A DNA stretch of 64,000 nt from Eutreptiella sp. 'Long Island Sound 2002'. Lineage: Eukaryota > Euglenozoa > Euglenophyceae > Eutreptiales > Eutreptiaceae. The position numbers were made by a program, and so were the translations under genes. Positions 30,780 through 42,039 of this stretch are shown here, one piece after another (position 1 is the stretch's first letter; every line of letters begins with the position of its first letter). The stretch covers positions 118,554,699-118,618,698 of the forward strand of contig OZ038380.1 in the NCBI GenBank assembly GCA_964036045.1, written 5' to 3'. The notes below the pieces were generated by a model. The model was not told the origin of the DNA. It did no database searches and was given only the letters and a program-made list of their open reading frames with translations.

Positions 30780-31343
30780 GTGTTTGTCACTGTGGTATGG
30801 GTTCTGCCACGCATTGCCAGTGATTTTGGTGTGTCTATTTGCTGTTTCATGTGTGTTGTGTGTGCCCTTTTGGGTGAGGAGACTGTTGTGCCCGATGACT
30901 TTGTTCAGCTCATCAGAGCAGGTATCACCAACGCCGACACGTGCCCCCCCAAGTCATGGGAGGATGTGTACCACGACTTGGGGGCAGGTTTTCCTGTGGA
31001 TTGTTCTGGGGTTAGGTATGTAGATGAGGATCCTGAGGAGCAAGATGGGGAGGCAGAGTCGCAACCAGAGACACAGACTCCAAAGAAGAAACCCAAAACT
31101 GCCCCTGCCCCCTCACCCAGTGGCACGCAGTGCGCTCAGGCCACCCCAGCTTCCTCCTCAGGCACTGTTGCCCCTACTGGCAAAGGTATGAATACTTTTG
31201 TGAATCATTTTTCACCATCCCAGGGTGGAAACACACAGTCACAGAACTCTGCCACTGCCAAGTCTGGTGCTGCAGCCCCTGCCAAGCCTCCTGCTAACAC
31301 AGGTGCTAAGAAGCCCCGTGCATCTGGTCTGCGCAAGCGCTAA
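30780..31343 (+). CDS. Element B second gene, short charged protein
   Basis: An open frame of 187 codons that starts just after the transposase stop; a CAG at 30775-30777 could be a splice acceptor, so the true start may lie upstream. The order acidic stretch (DEDPEEQDGEAES), TPKKKPK, MNTFVNHF and a basic C-terminus (GAKKPRASGLRKR) parallels the C-terminal third of the second gene of element A, where the order is acidic run, TPSKKK, LNMFHAKV and lysine-rich end. Sequence identity is weak, so homology is inferred from order and position. A hydrophobic N-terminal stretch (VCFMCV-like, 30,830-30,880) is unusual. Probable nuclear accessory or DNA-binding protein of the transposon. Confidence 0.6.
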   Translation: MFVTVVWVLPRIASDFGVSICCFMCVVCALLGEETVVPDDFVQLIRAGITNADTCPPKSWEDVYHDLGAGFPVDCSGVRYVDEDPEEQDGEAESQPETQTPKKKPKTAPAPSPSGTQCAQATPASSSGTVAPTGKGMNTFVNHFSPSQGGNTQSQNSATAKSGAAAPAKPPANTGAKKPRASGLRKR

Positions 31344-31382
31344 TGCCAGTCCTGCTGCTTATATTGCCTGTCAGCATGAAGT

Positions 31383-31402
31383 CTGGCCGAAATTTCGGCC
31401 AG
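31383..31402. promoter_or_regulatory. Element B palindrome, 3' flank site 1
   Basis: A perfect CTGGCCGAAATTTCGGCCAG 40 bp after the stop of gene 2. Confidence 0.9.
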
Positions 31403-31615
31403 CATGCAGTCCTCAGCCTCTTCAGCCTTTTATTATTGTGTTTCCCCATAGGCACTGCAAAAGTCTGCTTTGATTCGTCAGGTGGCAAGTATTTGCTTGT
31501 AATTGAGTATATTATGTTGCACACCCTGTTCAAATGTCACTGCTCCTGTGTTCCTTGCTCATGTCTACTGTCTTAGGTACCCATTTCAGTGATCATATTC
31601 GGAGTTTCGATGGAC

Positions 31616-31706
31616 CTGGCCGAAATTTCGGCCAGCTTAGGCCTGTCTGTCAAATAGGACCATGTGTTTGGACATTTTTCGAAGAGCTGGCCGAAATTTC
31701 GGCCAG
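31616..31706. promoter_or_regulatory. Element B palindrome pair, 3' flank
   Basis: Perfect copies at 31616-31635 and 31687-31706, 71 bp apart, repeating the spacing of the 5' cluster. Confidence 0.92.
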
Positions 31707-32102
31707 GTTGGTTAAAATAGGAAATACAAGTACATGCTTTGGGATAGTTTTTTGTGTGCTTTAATGAAAGGTATGTTTGGGGTTCCCACATCTGTGGTGT
31801 ATAGGGGGGTTTCTGTGATCAACTTCGAACAAAGGGGAGAGAAAAATAGGCAGCCCCCCCCCCCCCCACTGGAATGCAGTGGTCTAAATGTAAAACAACA
31901 CTATATTTTGGTGATTGAATGTCTTTATTTTGAAAATCTGTGTGTTTCCAGAAATGCAAATAATGGCATATATTTGAAATATACACCTTGCTTTTGCATG
32001 TTGCCACCAGGGGGGTCTGGGTACCCAAAAAATAACACCCCTTTTCACATACTTTCCCCCTCATTACAACATGGACTTCCGTGGGCCATAGCGCCAGGTG
32101 GG

Positions 32103-32132
32103 GGGTGGGCAACTTGTGACGCCTAAGAAGTA
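32103..32132 (-). repeat. Element B right end: inverted repeat and 5-bp duplication
   Basis: The bases at 32103-32127 end TGTGACGCCTAAG and mirror the left end perfectly over 25 bp. AAGTA follows at 32128-32132. Confidence 0.96.
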
Positions 32133-32300
32133 AGGAAAATTTTTTGACCTAGTAAGGAATTTTTTTTCAAATTTTTGCTTTTTTTACTTCGTAGAAAAAA
32201 GGTTTTGAAAAAACTTGAAAAAATTTTTTTACTAGGTTTTACTAAATTTTACTAGGTTTTACTGCATGTTACTAGGTTTTACTACAGCGCATACTAGGTT
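32133..32300. repeat. ACTAGGTTTT short repeats
   Basis: At least five TTACTAGGTTT copies in A/T-rich sequence, the same motif as at 26.54-26.72 kb. Confidence 0.6.
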
Positions 32301-32708
32301 TACCAAACGCCCTGCATGATATCGGATGTCCAGCCCATTGTAAAATTATCACTTTGGAACAAAATTATCCTCCAACGAATTTTTCGAGGTTAAACCTCCC
32401 CGGCCCCCTATTTGGCTGCCACTTTTTGGCCCATGGGGCGCTATCAAATGTTTTTTTTGTACGTATTTCAGCCGTTGTGTGTCAATTTGGAAATATGGAC
32501 GCCGGTCGTCAACCATTTTTTCTTGTACATGCACAGCTAAACAAAACGGGGTTCTTGCGGCCAAAGTTCAGGTAACCTTGGTTGTGCCCCCCCCCCCTTT
32601 CAGATTGGTAGCCATTGGCTCAAAAGTTTCAACATTTTGAATTTTTTGGGAACCCTTGTGTCACCTCTGAGATCGGTTTGGGTGAGCATTTGGTGACGAT
32701 ACAAGTAT
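32301..32708. other. No gene seen
   Basis: Unique sequence between the short repeats and the LINE remnant; nothing protein-like accepted. Confidence 0.45.
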
Positions 32709-33930
32709 TTGCACACCCATGGGGACCCATGTAGTGGCCCCTTTGTTGGTGATGTGCCATTGGTGTACGTGCGCACATTGTGGGCAGGTAGTGCACAGAG
32801 AGATTTTTTTTTTTGGGAAATACATAGTGCGCGTGGTGCAAGCACACACACCCTCCCACAGGCTCCACAGGCAAAATTTAAGGGCACCACCCTTTCACTG
32901 CAAGAGAGAGGCCGGGTCTTACGACTGGCAACGGCAAATGCGCAGCGCCTGGTCACCAAAGGCCATTTGCATCCAGCGCGTGTGGTCACACGCTGCAGCT
33001 CTTTAGTTCCTTTTGGGGGGGCCGGCACTCTGTGGCCTGAACTGTCCCCCCTATTTCACCTGCCGCAGTGCCATGAACATGCACGTTCAGCAGTTAGCGG
33101 CATACTGTGAGCGCACGTGGGCCACGAAGGTTGGTCTCAACAGAATACACCAACTGCGCCCGTACACACATAGGCCACGCAGAACAACGCACGAAGTGGA
33201 GGACCATCGACTACAGCGTGCACTCCAGGGGAATCTGCAGTTGGGGCTGGCTCTGTCCTCGGAGCAGACCAATTTTGCCAAGGGGGGGGGGGGGGGCTGC
33301 TCCTCTTTTGCAGCTGATTTCTTCCCTGTGATAGGGGATGGGAAGCTCCCACAGCGCCCCTACACCGGGACACGCAGGCGCGCAAACACACACAGGGCGC
33401 CGCCACCGGCGCCGCCGGCTGATCCGTCAAAGTGTGCCCAGCACTCTGCTGACGCATGCACGACCTGCAAGAGACTTCGGCGCACAGCTGAAGCATGCTG
33501 TGCGCTGGGACATCACGCTGATGACCACATAGCACGCAGACCGCAACTGCAACTGTGCCCACTGCATGGCCTGCCACCGTGCCCGAGGTGCACACTCAAG
33601 CAAAGGGGAGTGCGCCACTGCTGTCAGCGGGGACACCATAAAGTGTGCACCCCAGTGCCTGCGCGCCGGAAGCGCCCACTTGCTGCACATGCACAACTGC
33701 CCCACAAACGACCACGCCTGCAAGGGCCTGCACATATCTCTACGGGTCTGCTGAGGTCCCCACACCAACCCCCCACCCCTCCAGCCCCCAAACGCAGGAG
33801 GCCGAAAACACCCCCCCCTCCGTCCCCACCAGCCCCAGTTCCACGGGGGCTGGAGGAGACCGTGGCCGAGGATGTCGCCCGCCTGCTTTTCGTGACGAGG
33901 CACGGGAGAGCGAACACTCCGGATACCTAG
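32709..33930 (+). pseudogene. 3' part of a divergent LINE with a doubled zinc-binding module
   Basis: From about 32,880 one frame (GTTLSLQERGRVLRL, SSLVPFGG) aligns with the C-terminal region of the LINE at 59.8-60.0 kb (GVTLPLRTRGQVLK, KSLLPLGG). After a frame shift near 33,010-33,110 a second frame runs to 33930. It holds two copies of a CxxH-x4-CxxC-x9-CC-x3-HH module: CAQH...CTTC...CC...HH at about 33,433-33,522, and CPLH...CPRC...CC...HH at about 33,556-33,630. The single module in the main LINE (61.1-61.2 kb) has the same pattern. The rest is proline/arginine-rich. I infer a 5'-truncated member of the same LINE clade; a (CA)n tract follows 130 bp later, as at the 3' end of the 48-61.7 kb copy. 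Confidence 0.6.
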
Positions 33931-34060
33931 CCAGCAAAATATAGAGGTTCTGATTCCGCAGAAGGGAGGGAAACCACGTCACAAAGAGGCCTCAGCAGAC
34001 CTGAGCCAAATGAGGCGTCCAGCCCAACGCTGCACAAGGATCCACCTCTAAAAGTACAGA

Positions 34061-34061
<1 letters not shown>

Positions 34062-34092
<31 letters not shown>
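34062..34092. repeat. (CA)n microsatellite
   Basis: Fifteen or so CA units, 131 bp after the stop of the divergent LINE frame. Confidence 0.95.
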
Positions 34093-34094
<2 letters not shown>

Positions 34095-34109
34095 GTGTTC
34101 CTCCAACAG

Positions 34110-34200
34110 GTTTCTAAACGTTCATCAACTTTGCCTTGAAAACAAGTATCGATCAGCCTGGGTGGGACGACTAGCAAATGTGGCCGGGAATGGACTCAGG
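34110..34200 (+). repeat. Second copy of the block at the element B insertion site
   Basis: GGTTTCTAAACGTTCATCAAC...GTGGCCGGGAATGGA matches 27,880-27,975 with divergence. It lacks an insertion, so it shows what an empty site looks like up to the duplication point. Confidence 0.55.
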
Positions 34201-34841
34201 AGTCCTATGCCCTTAAACAAAAGTACTATCTACCATCCTCCCCCCCCTGCCCTTGTTTCAAATTCTTGGACCCAACAGAGATACCTCAACCTGATTAGCG
34301 CGATGAGGCGGCCATTTGAAGCCATGTATGTTGGGGTCCGGGAGCCCCCGACCCCCTTCTTTCCCGGCTGGCCCCCAGACCTAGCCCACCCCCCCCCCCC
34401 CCTGCCACCGTGACAGTGGTCCAAAAGTGGGAAGGAGTCGGCGTGTTGCCTGTTAATACGTTCTCCTCGTGGGCAGCCTGCTTCCCGGCGCACTAGTGCC
34501 CCTCCTAGAGTGGTGGGTGTCGTTCGGGGTGTTCCTACTGGGTACGTCTATGCCCTTTGCCTAGTGAGGCGCAACATCGCCCCTGGGGGAGGTAGGCTGC
34601 AATGGGACACAGCCCCACCACCTAGCGTTGGGGTGTGTGACCCCCGCCCCTGGAGATCCCCATTCCCTGCACGCCCCCCCCCCCTCCCTCGCACAAACGC
34701 GGTGTACACATGCCCTGTGACGTGCCGATGGTGTGCGCTTGCGAGATGCGGTTTCTTACACCCGCAACCGGGGCACTTCCTCGTGCGTGGCACTGGCCAA
34801 CGTAACCGTGGAGCTGGGTGCACCTCAACACCCTCCTTGTG
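34201..34841. other. No firm gene; C-rich runs
   Basis: Contains C runs near 34,390 and 34,675. The frames here are GC-rich and none has recognisable features; the last part may belong to the LINE remnant that follows. Confidence 0.4.
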
Positions 34842-35275
34842 TGGGAGGCGGGCGTCGTGCTATTGCTGGAGACCCGTCTCACAGCAATTGGGTAGCTTGT
34901 TGTCGTTGCCGTGGTGTCGTTGCCATGCGCCATGGGGTGGCAAGCCTTGTGGGAGCCAGGCTGGAGTCGCGTGGCGGCGGCATCTAGGATTGATTGCCCC
35001 TCAAGAGGTGTGGGGATACTTGTTGGCCAAGGCCTCTTAGCCCGACAAACTGAAGCCTTGGGCGGATGTACTTGATAGTAATGCAGTAGGGGAGGTGTGG
35101 CAATGTGTGCAGTGCCAACATGCACTTGTGCGGTTTGGCATTGGATTCCACACCCTCCACGCCTCGGTAGTCAAGGAATGCATGGGTGTTGTGTGGGCTG
35201 GAGGTATGCACCCTACATCCATATTAGTATACGGCACGCCTTTGGTTCGAACCCCCCCTCCCAACGATGCATGAA
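34842..35275 (+). pseudogene. LINE AP-endonuclease fragment, decayed
   Basis: One frame with several stops reads WEAGVVLLLETRLTAI, then MGWQALWEPGWSRV and PSRGVGILVGQGLL, then VRFGIGFHTLHASVV and ILVYGTPLV. The order and spacing fit the start of a LINE endonuclease as in the copy at 55.8-56.1 kb (VQETKLS, RGWIVFWGASLETRG, EGGVAVLVRDG, LCVYGVPV). The glutamate of the first block is the expected metal-binding residue. Diverged, interrupted and lacking a reverse transcriptase nearby, it is a relic of a related LINE. Confidence 0.5.
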
Positions 35276-35990
35276 TGTTCAAAGGCCATGGAAGAATCAG
35301 GCAGAAGCGGAAAAGACTGATGACCAAAGAAGGAACAAGAAGAATGGAAGATGCACAAGAAGGCACTGGGTATGGGGTACCGTCCCATCTAGGGCTCAAC
35401 TAAGCGCCGAGGGAGCGTGTGGTGCAATACATGGCAAAGCACGGCGCAGCCCTACCCCAAAAAGGCTAAAGAAGGAGTCTGAAGAAAGAGCGTCACTCCC
35501 CCTATGAGCCCTCCAAGCCCTCCTAGGTCTTGCACGTCCCCCCCCCGAGGCCCTGTAGCGGAGGATGTGCCGTGGCACCTCGTGGGCAGCTGCCACGAGG
35601 ATATTGTTGCTGATGTGGGGGACGTTGTTACTACCAGAGTGCCGGCGCCATTGAAGGGTGCTCTGAACGGGGCCGCAAAGGCAAGGGCACAAGTTAGGGT
35701 GTAGAAGGTGCAAGCGAAGCCAAGGGCTATGAGGGCATGCAACATGAGGAGGGATGAGGAGAGTATGTTAGCGCCATGCGCGTGAGGGGCGCGCCACACA
35801 AACTTTCCCCCTTTTTTCCCCAAGTTCCCCCCGTTTTCCGCATCTTTTGTCCCCGTGCGGGGGACACATTGTTGTTTGAAAACATAGATTTTGATGCTTC
35901 GTTCGTATTAGAGATAAGGCATATTTGGATTTTCACCCCTTTTCACACATTTTTTGCTCATTTCCACAACATCCATTCTTTTCTTGGTTG
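35276..35990. other. No supported gene
   Basis: A basic frame at 35097-35507 and a short one at 35504-35704 lack motifs. The A-rich stretch at 35,277-35,370 might be a LINE-related tail, but nothing proves it. Confidence 0.4.
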
Positions 35991-36300
35991 ATTTATCCGC
36001 ACTATGGGGACCCGAGAAGGCAGGGGTGAGGTAGCCATATTGATCTTTCCCCACTATGCGGACCCCGAGAAGGCAGGGGTGATGTAGCCATATTGATCTT
36101 TCCCCACTATGGGACCCGAGAAGGCAGGGGTGATGTAGCCATTTTGATCTTTCCCCACTATGGGGACCCCTAGAAGGCAAGGGTGATGTAGCCATATTGA
36201 TCTTTCCTCACTATGGGGACCCCGAGAAGGCAGGCGCGATGTAGCCATATTGATCTTTCCTCACTAAGGTGACCCCGAGAAGGCAAGATTGATATAGCCA
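35991..36300. repeat. ~53-bp minisatellite
   Basis: Five units of about 53 bp: CCATATTGATCTTTCCCCAC followed by TATGGGGACCCCGAGAAGGCAGGGGTGATGTAG-type sequence. The CCCGAGAAGGCAGGGGTG half is shared with the ~100-bp family. Confidence 0.85.
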
Positions 36301-36720
36301 TGCCGCCCACATGTGGGCCCCCGAGACGGAGGGTTTAAGCAACCAACTACGGAGTGACAAAGGAAGCCGAAGTGTGTACGCCGTGCGGTTATGGGGACAA
36401 TTGTTAAGGAAGTACCTTCGGGGAACCTAAGGCTGTCCTCCCCCTTGTATTGGTGGTTTCAGTGCCTACTAGGAACCTAACCATCCTTGGTCATGGATTC
36501 AACCTTCCGTTGCTATTGAGGCACCCAGGCCAACCTTCATTACTTTTTTATGTTGTGTTGTGTTGCCAATTGCGTGCGATAAGTGACGCAAGTGACAGGG
36601 CATGTGCTTGCACATGTATTTGCAAAAGGGTGCCCCAAACTCAGTATGACGGGGATACATCGTTGGGGTGCTCTCTTTGGGGCTTCTATTTGTTTGTTCC
36701 CATTCTAGACACAACAATTA
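36301..36720. other. No gene seen
   Basis: Unique sequence with no convincing frame. Confidence 0.45.
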
Positions 36721-37376
36721 ACATGTTTCCAGCGCAGAGCACCGTGCATTATACACGGGCCACCGGTGAACGTGTCATCGCACAAGCCGTGGGGTCTTCT
36801 CCCTCGACTAGTGCGAGCGGCGGGCGGTGCGCAGTAGCACACACTATTTGGGACGGGACGCCTGTGCGCGCCCCCCCCCCCCCCAGGGGAGGGGCGGCGA
36901 CAACGACAATGGGGGAGGGCCTTGTAGGGGCTGGGCGCCGCGCCGGTGCCCACTCGGCGCTCGGGGAGCCCGCGACGGGGCCATGGGAGGGCAGAGGGCG
37001 CGGACACCTCACCCCAGGCGCCCAGTCCTTCCGTTGCGCCGCGACACCAGGGATGGCAGGGCGTCGGGGGGGGGGGGGTGCAGCCAATCCCTAACCCATA
37101 ACCCCCTTGCTTAACCCTTCGCAGCATCTAACCACAACATCCAAGACTTTAATCAGCCCTTGCCTTCGTCAATACTACATCGGTCATGACATTAAAAGAG
37201 CGGCCAGGACATTAAAAGCCTTCAACCCTCATCAATACTTAACCCGTCGCACAGCGTCGAGGACTTTAATCGGCCTTGCCCTCGTCAATACTACATCCCT
37301 AACTCATAACCCCCTCGCTTAACCCGTCGCACAGCGACCGGGACATTCAAAGCCTTCAACCCTCGTCAATACTACA
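36721..37376 (+). mobile_element. LINE 3'-end fragment, plus strand
   Basis: The end of the C-terminal frame (arginine/proline-rich, about 36,830-37,090) resembles that of the 48-61.7 kb LINE. It is followed by three or four copies of the LINE 3' tail unit, with CCGTCGCA and CGTCAATACTACA phrases. The last tail ends at 37376, directly against the minus-strand LINE, so the two lie tail to tail. Only the 3' part is present, as is usual for LINE insertions. Confidence 0.65.
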
Positions 37377-37382
37377 AAAACT

Positions 37383-40300
37383 GCCTTGGTTGCCCCCACA
37401 CGGCCCCGGGGGGGGGAGGGGTTTGTCCAGCTCCACTTGTGCTGTGGGGGTCTCCGCCTCCGCCCCTTGCGCGCCGCCCCCCGAGGAATGGGGGTGGGGG
37501 TCGACCCATGTCCCTTGCTCCTGCCCCCCCCCCCCCCCCCTTGGGGGGGTCTGCGATCCCCTTTGGGGCGGGTCAATGCCCTCCACGGCCGCTGAGGACC
37601 CCGCCCGAGCCGCCGTCAGCCGGCAGGAATGTCCCCGAAAAATATCCGCCAGTCCTCGGCTAGGAGGGGGGGGATGTGGACGCGATTGTTCCCCGCACGC
37701 GTGTGTGTCTTTCCGGGCGCCCTGCCGGCGCGCGTGACGCCTACAGCCGTCCCCCGTGTGCCCCCCCTTGCCCGGCGGTTCCCCCTGGGGGAGTGGGGAG
37801 GGCGGGAAGGGCTGCCTGAGCCCTCCCTCGCTCGTTTAACATACTTCAGTCGCTTGGGTTGTCCACGCCCCCTTGGTGACATGGGGGGGGGCTTGGGGTT
37901 CACTCGCGCGCACTCGTGTGCTGCTGGGCGTACTCGTCGCGTCACGCATGCTCGTGAGGAAGATCGCAAGCGGGGACGTTTGCGCATGCGTTGCGAGCCC
38001 CAGCATGGGACACCGCCACGGAGCCGGCCCCGGGGGGCTGCGCGGGCTGCCGCCACGCCCGCCGCGCTTGCGCCGCGTCCATGCGGTGCCCTTCATCAGC
38101 CTATTGGCAGCAATGCTTAGGGCCACGTTGCACGCCGGCCGCACAGGGCGAGGCCCCGTGTCGCGCACAGAGGGCCACCCGCGGCGGCGATGCCACACGG
38201 CCCGATCCCCTGCCTCCTGCCCCATGCCGGTCGCGCTGCACCCGCTGGCGCGGCAAGCGCTGAAAGGGCCGCAGGGGCTGCTGTCCTGGTCTTACCTGGG
38301 GGAGGTAATCCAATAGGAACACATGCTGCCGCCCCGCTCCCGGCCGGCCGCGCCAAGCGCCACATCCATAGCACGCGGCACTGCGCCTCCGGGTGGCGCA
38401 TCTGGAATAGCATGGCGTCCGGGCGCGCGAACAGCGGGCACGTCCCCCTCCCCACACAACTGAAGCCCCCCAGCGGCAACAGGGATTTGGCCATGCATAC
38501 CTCCTTGCCCTGCAGAAGGTCCCCTGCTTGCAAATGCGGCTACAGCGCATCTAGGGCCGTTTTCAGCTCTTGGCCCCTGGTGCGTAGCGGCAACGTGACC
38601 CCCCGCAGCCAGTGATCGCCGGGGGCCACGAGTGCCCGCTCCGTGTGGGCCTCGAAGTCCAGGGCCAGCTCCACGTGCGTCGTGTGCTCTGCCCTGGTAG
38701 CCACCGCAGTCAGCTAGCCCACTCCAAGAGCGCCATTGCGAAGGACGCCTCCCACGGCCACCCTGGCGGCGGGCCGGCGCGCAAGGCCCGCCGCGCCGTT
38801 GGTGGCCCCGGGGGTTGTGGGCCCGCGCCCAAATGTCCCCATGGGTAGCCCCAGCGCGCATCGGGAAGGCGTCGGCGCGCGATCGCAAAGACCGAGGGGC
38901 CCGCGCCGGCGTCTCGACGCGCCGCGACTTACGCTCCCATGCGTGCCGAAAGCACCGCCAAATACATGCCATACAAGCGGTACATGAACCGCCCCGTTTG
39001 ATCCACCTCCTCTGGTCGGACCAATACTGCCGGCAACAGTCCCGTTGCGCGCAGGCACACCGGTCACGCTGACGGGAGGGCCAGTGCGGGCAGCTGCGCC
39101 GTCTCGGGCCGCACCAGCGGGAGCTAGGCGGCCCGCTGTGTTTGCCACCGCGGGCAGTCCCATAGGAGATGGACCTCCGTCTCCGAGGGGCCCCCGCAGT
39201 AGGGGCAAGGTGCAAAATTCAAAATTCAATGCTTCAGGAACCGCGCCCTGGTCCTTGTCGCCCCGGCACGGCGCGCCGGCAGCAGCGAGCGCTCTGTTTC
39301 CGAGCTCGCCACTGTCATGCACTGGGTGCAGGCGGGCCTGCATACCTCCGCCCCTAGCCCCCCAAAGGTGGATGGTTAGTGCCGTTCCAGTGCCGCCAAA
39401 GCGGTGTGACGCTGCGATTGCCGCACCCGGTGGCATACCTCGCCTCAATCCCCTAGGACCAGGAACAGCTGTTCGTGTTGCCCCGGCACGTGCCACACCC
39501 ACCAGCCGTGCACGGCCCCCCCAGCGCAGCTGCCAGACCGAGGGCAAGGCCTGCCCACTGGTCCTGCGTCGAGCGGGCGGTCGGCTCCCTCCGGTATTGC
39601 CTGCACCAGCACGTGTCCGGCTCCTAGCGTGCGTGCATGGCGGGCCAGCCACGAAACTCTCGAATACTGGAGGCGCCACACTAGTGAGACCCGGTGCCCC
39701 GGCACCAAGACTGCCCATAGCACCTTCTTCGCGCATGAGGTGCGCCTGGATCCCCACAGGGCGCGGACCGCGGCCAGCTCTAGCCGCGCCACGTCCCGGG
39801 AGCCGACGTGTGCGAGCTCCACTCCGTACATCGCCTAGGCGAGGTCTAGTGTACCAATGGCCACTTCCCGCATGCGGAACGTCGGCAGGCATCCCACTCG
39901 CCGCAAAATGGCGGCCCCGCGCGGGAATCGCTCATGGAGCACCGGTCCAGTGCCTCTTTTTGGGTCCAGGCGTACCCACACCCCGAGCTGCTTTAACTCC
40001 CGAGCCAACGGGATCGGCACTCCGTGCAGGGTGACTGGTTGCGCCTACTGGTCGCTCGTCCGCCATGAGCTGGACTTCGCGGCGTTGGCGTTCTTTCCGG
40101 TGTCCGCTAGCGAGACGGTGGTGCGGTCCACGACTGCTTGCGAGTCGGGGATCCAATACGCTCCGGGCCGGGGCTCGAGCGTGATGGCCTGGGTGTCGTC
40201 TGCATACCCCAAGGGGCACATGTCCTCGCGCCCCGGTCCGTGCGCCCGCAGGCGGCGAGGGTAGCGGCTGCCCTAGTGCTGCGCGTGGCTGTTCGAGCAG

Positions 40301-40866
40301 CGGCGGGAGCGCGGCGGTCATCACGACGACGTGGCGCCTCATGGTGTCAATCTTCATCTTCCACACTGTGGTGAGGAGATTGATCCGAATGACGCTGAGC
40401 GGGCAGCCCTTAAGGATGCCGTTGGTGGCCTGCCACCACGCCCGTAGTGCCCCCGCTAGGCGGAACGCACGCCAGAGGTGCCTATACATGGCCGCCAAGG
40501 CGCGCAGCACCCCGTTGTCCATGCCTAGCCCGCGGGTGATCCGCAACACCACCGCTTGCGGGATGAGGTCAAAGCACTTGACATAGTCCAAGCTCAACCC
40601 CTCCAGTTGCCATCCCTTGAGCCGGGCCAGCTCCGGGAGGACGTGGGTGACCTTGGCCGCGTCCACGGCCCCCCGCGCCGGGCGGAATTTGTAGGCCCGC
40701 GGATGGACCCGGGCCTCCTGCCACCGCATCACTTCCCACAAAAGGGTCATTGCCCACAGTCTGTACACCATGGATAGGACCGTCAGCGGGCGCGTGCCCA
40801 ATGGGCCTTCCTCCCCCTGGGGAATGAGTCAGGTGTACGCTTGGGCCAGTAACGTGGGCCACTGCC
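37383..40866 (-). pseudogene. LINE copy 1 reverse transcriptase and C-terminal region
   Basis: Minus-strand frames in order: RPLTVLSMVYRLW and LSLDYVKCFDLIPQ (RT motif A aspartate) near 40.56-40.80 kb, NGILKGCPLSVI (motif B), and GYADDTQAITLEP (motif C, at about 40,193-40,208). The aspartates of YADD are intact here. Further on, CPYCGG...HLLWDCPRW (39,139-39,211) is the CCHC finger common at LINE C-termini, followed by a region ending in a GC-rich, proline-rich stretch near 37.4-37.6 kb. At least four frame changes, many at G or C runs, prevent translation as one protein. Activity would copy RNA at the target site; this copy is probably dead. Confidence 0.8.
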
Positions 40867-41291
40867 CCATCTCCCCCTCCCGGCCCTCCGGGCCCACTTA
40901 GTTACCAAGGGTCAATGGCCACGGGCCATACCCAGGGTCGCGACGAAGGCGCCCAATGATTTTGTCCCCTTTGCTGGTGACCCCCGAGAATGCAAGGGTT
41001 AGGTAGCATTTCCGCCCACTTGCGGGCCCCCAAGAAGGCAAGGGTGAGATAGCCAATTTTGAATTTGGGGTAGCCACCTTTGATTAGAGCTTTGAGCGCC
41101 AGATGTCGCAAAAGGAGGCACTATACAAATGTCGTTTGTTGCGAGGTGCTTTCCGCAGAGACGAGCAAGACGGGCCGCTCTACAAATGTCGTTTGTTGCT
41201 AGCTGAAGATCCTGCATTCGGAGCAAAACCCCGGCCCGAGTGTAGCGCCAATTTCTTTCCGGGGCCAACACATTCGTTCAATCTCTCTTTC

Positions 41292-41600
41292 TCCTTCCCA
41301 CGCTTTGTTGCGTGGGCCCTCCAGTTGGGGTTAGGGACTCACAATCCACGCTTCGGTGTGGCCCCTCAAATTGGGGTTAGGGACTCACATTCCACGCTTT
41401 GTTATGTAGCCCCTTGAGGTGGGGTTAGGGACCCACAATCCAAGCTTTGTTGTGTGGCCCCTCGAGTTGGGGTTAGGGACTCACAATGCACGCTTTGTTG
41501 CGTGGCCCCTCGAGTTGGGGTTAGGGCCCCTCGAGTTGGGGTTAGGGACTCACAATCCACGCTTTTGTGCGTGGCCCCTCGAGTTGGGGTTAGGGACTTG
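41292..41600. repeat. 48-bp minisatellite (CCCCTCGAGTTGGGG), site 2
   Basis: Six to seven units, mostly 48 bp, identical in type to 27,168-27,325. GTTAGGGACTCACAATCCACGC is the conserved part. Confidence 0.88.
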
Positions 41601-42039
41601 CAATAAGGGACGGTGTTCCGCCTTTTTTTAGGTAACTGGGGCAAGGGGCTGTTCCCCGTGCCATAAAAAGTCCACCCAGCAGAGTGCCCAAACCCAAACC
41701 CGTGTGTGCCGAAACCTAAACCAGTACCAATGCACTCGCCGTAGAGCGATGGGAGTAGGCACCCGGGAAAGCATTCACCGCAGAGCGACGGGAGTAGGCA
41801 CTGTCTGGGTGGCATGGTCATTAAGAGCCCCGAATAAAGGAGTCGCATTCCATTCGTCCTTGCCGTGTTTTTTCATGTGTTCCTCTTAAATTCGACGTGT
41901 GTTTCCAGTGTGCAGTTCTTTCTCGTCTCATGAGTGCGCAGAAGAAGGAAAAGATGAAGCTACTTCAATCTGCTTGATTCCAACTCGTCGTCGGAGGGAG
42001 AACTTTTTAAGTGAGCCGCGGGGTAGTGCAAAAAAAAAG

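Larger units (their letters stand above)
27976..32127 (+). mobile_element. Element B: DNA transposon related to A, 4,152 bp
   Basis: Bounded by perfect 25-bp terminal inverted repeats and the duplication AAGTA. It shares the terminal CTTAGGCG and the 5-bp duplication length with element A and encodes a collinear transposase. Its palindrome, CTGGCCGAAATTTCGGCCAG, is unrelated to that of A. Eight perfect copies lie in the flanks and one diverged copy inside the transposase frame. The second gene is much shorter than that of A. Boundaries are directly visible. Confidence 0.95.

Noticed and set aside
38714-39892. 392-codon minus-strand frame and a 329-codon plus-strand frame at 39045-40034
   Set aside because: Both are GC-rich alternative frames over the LINE RT and finger region. 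The conserved motifs lie in other frames.
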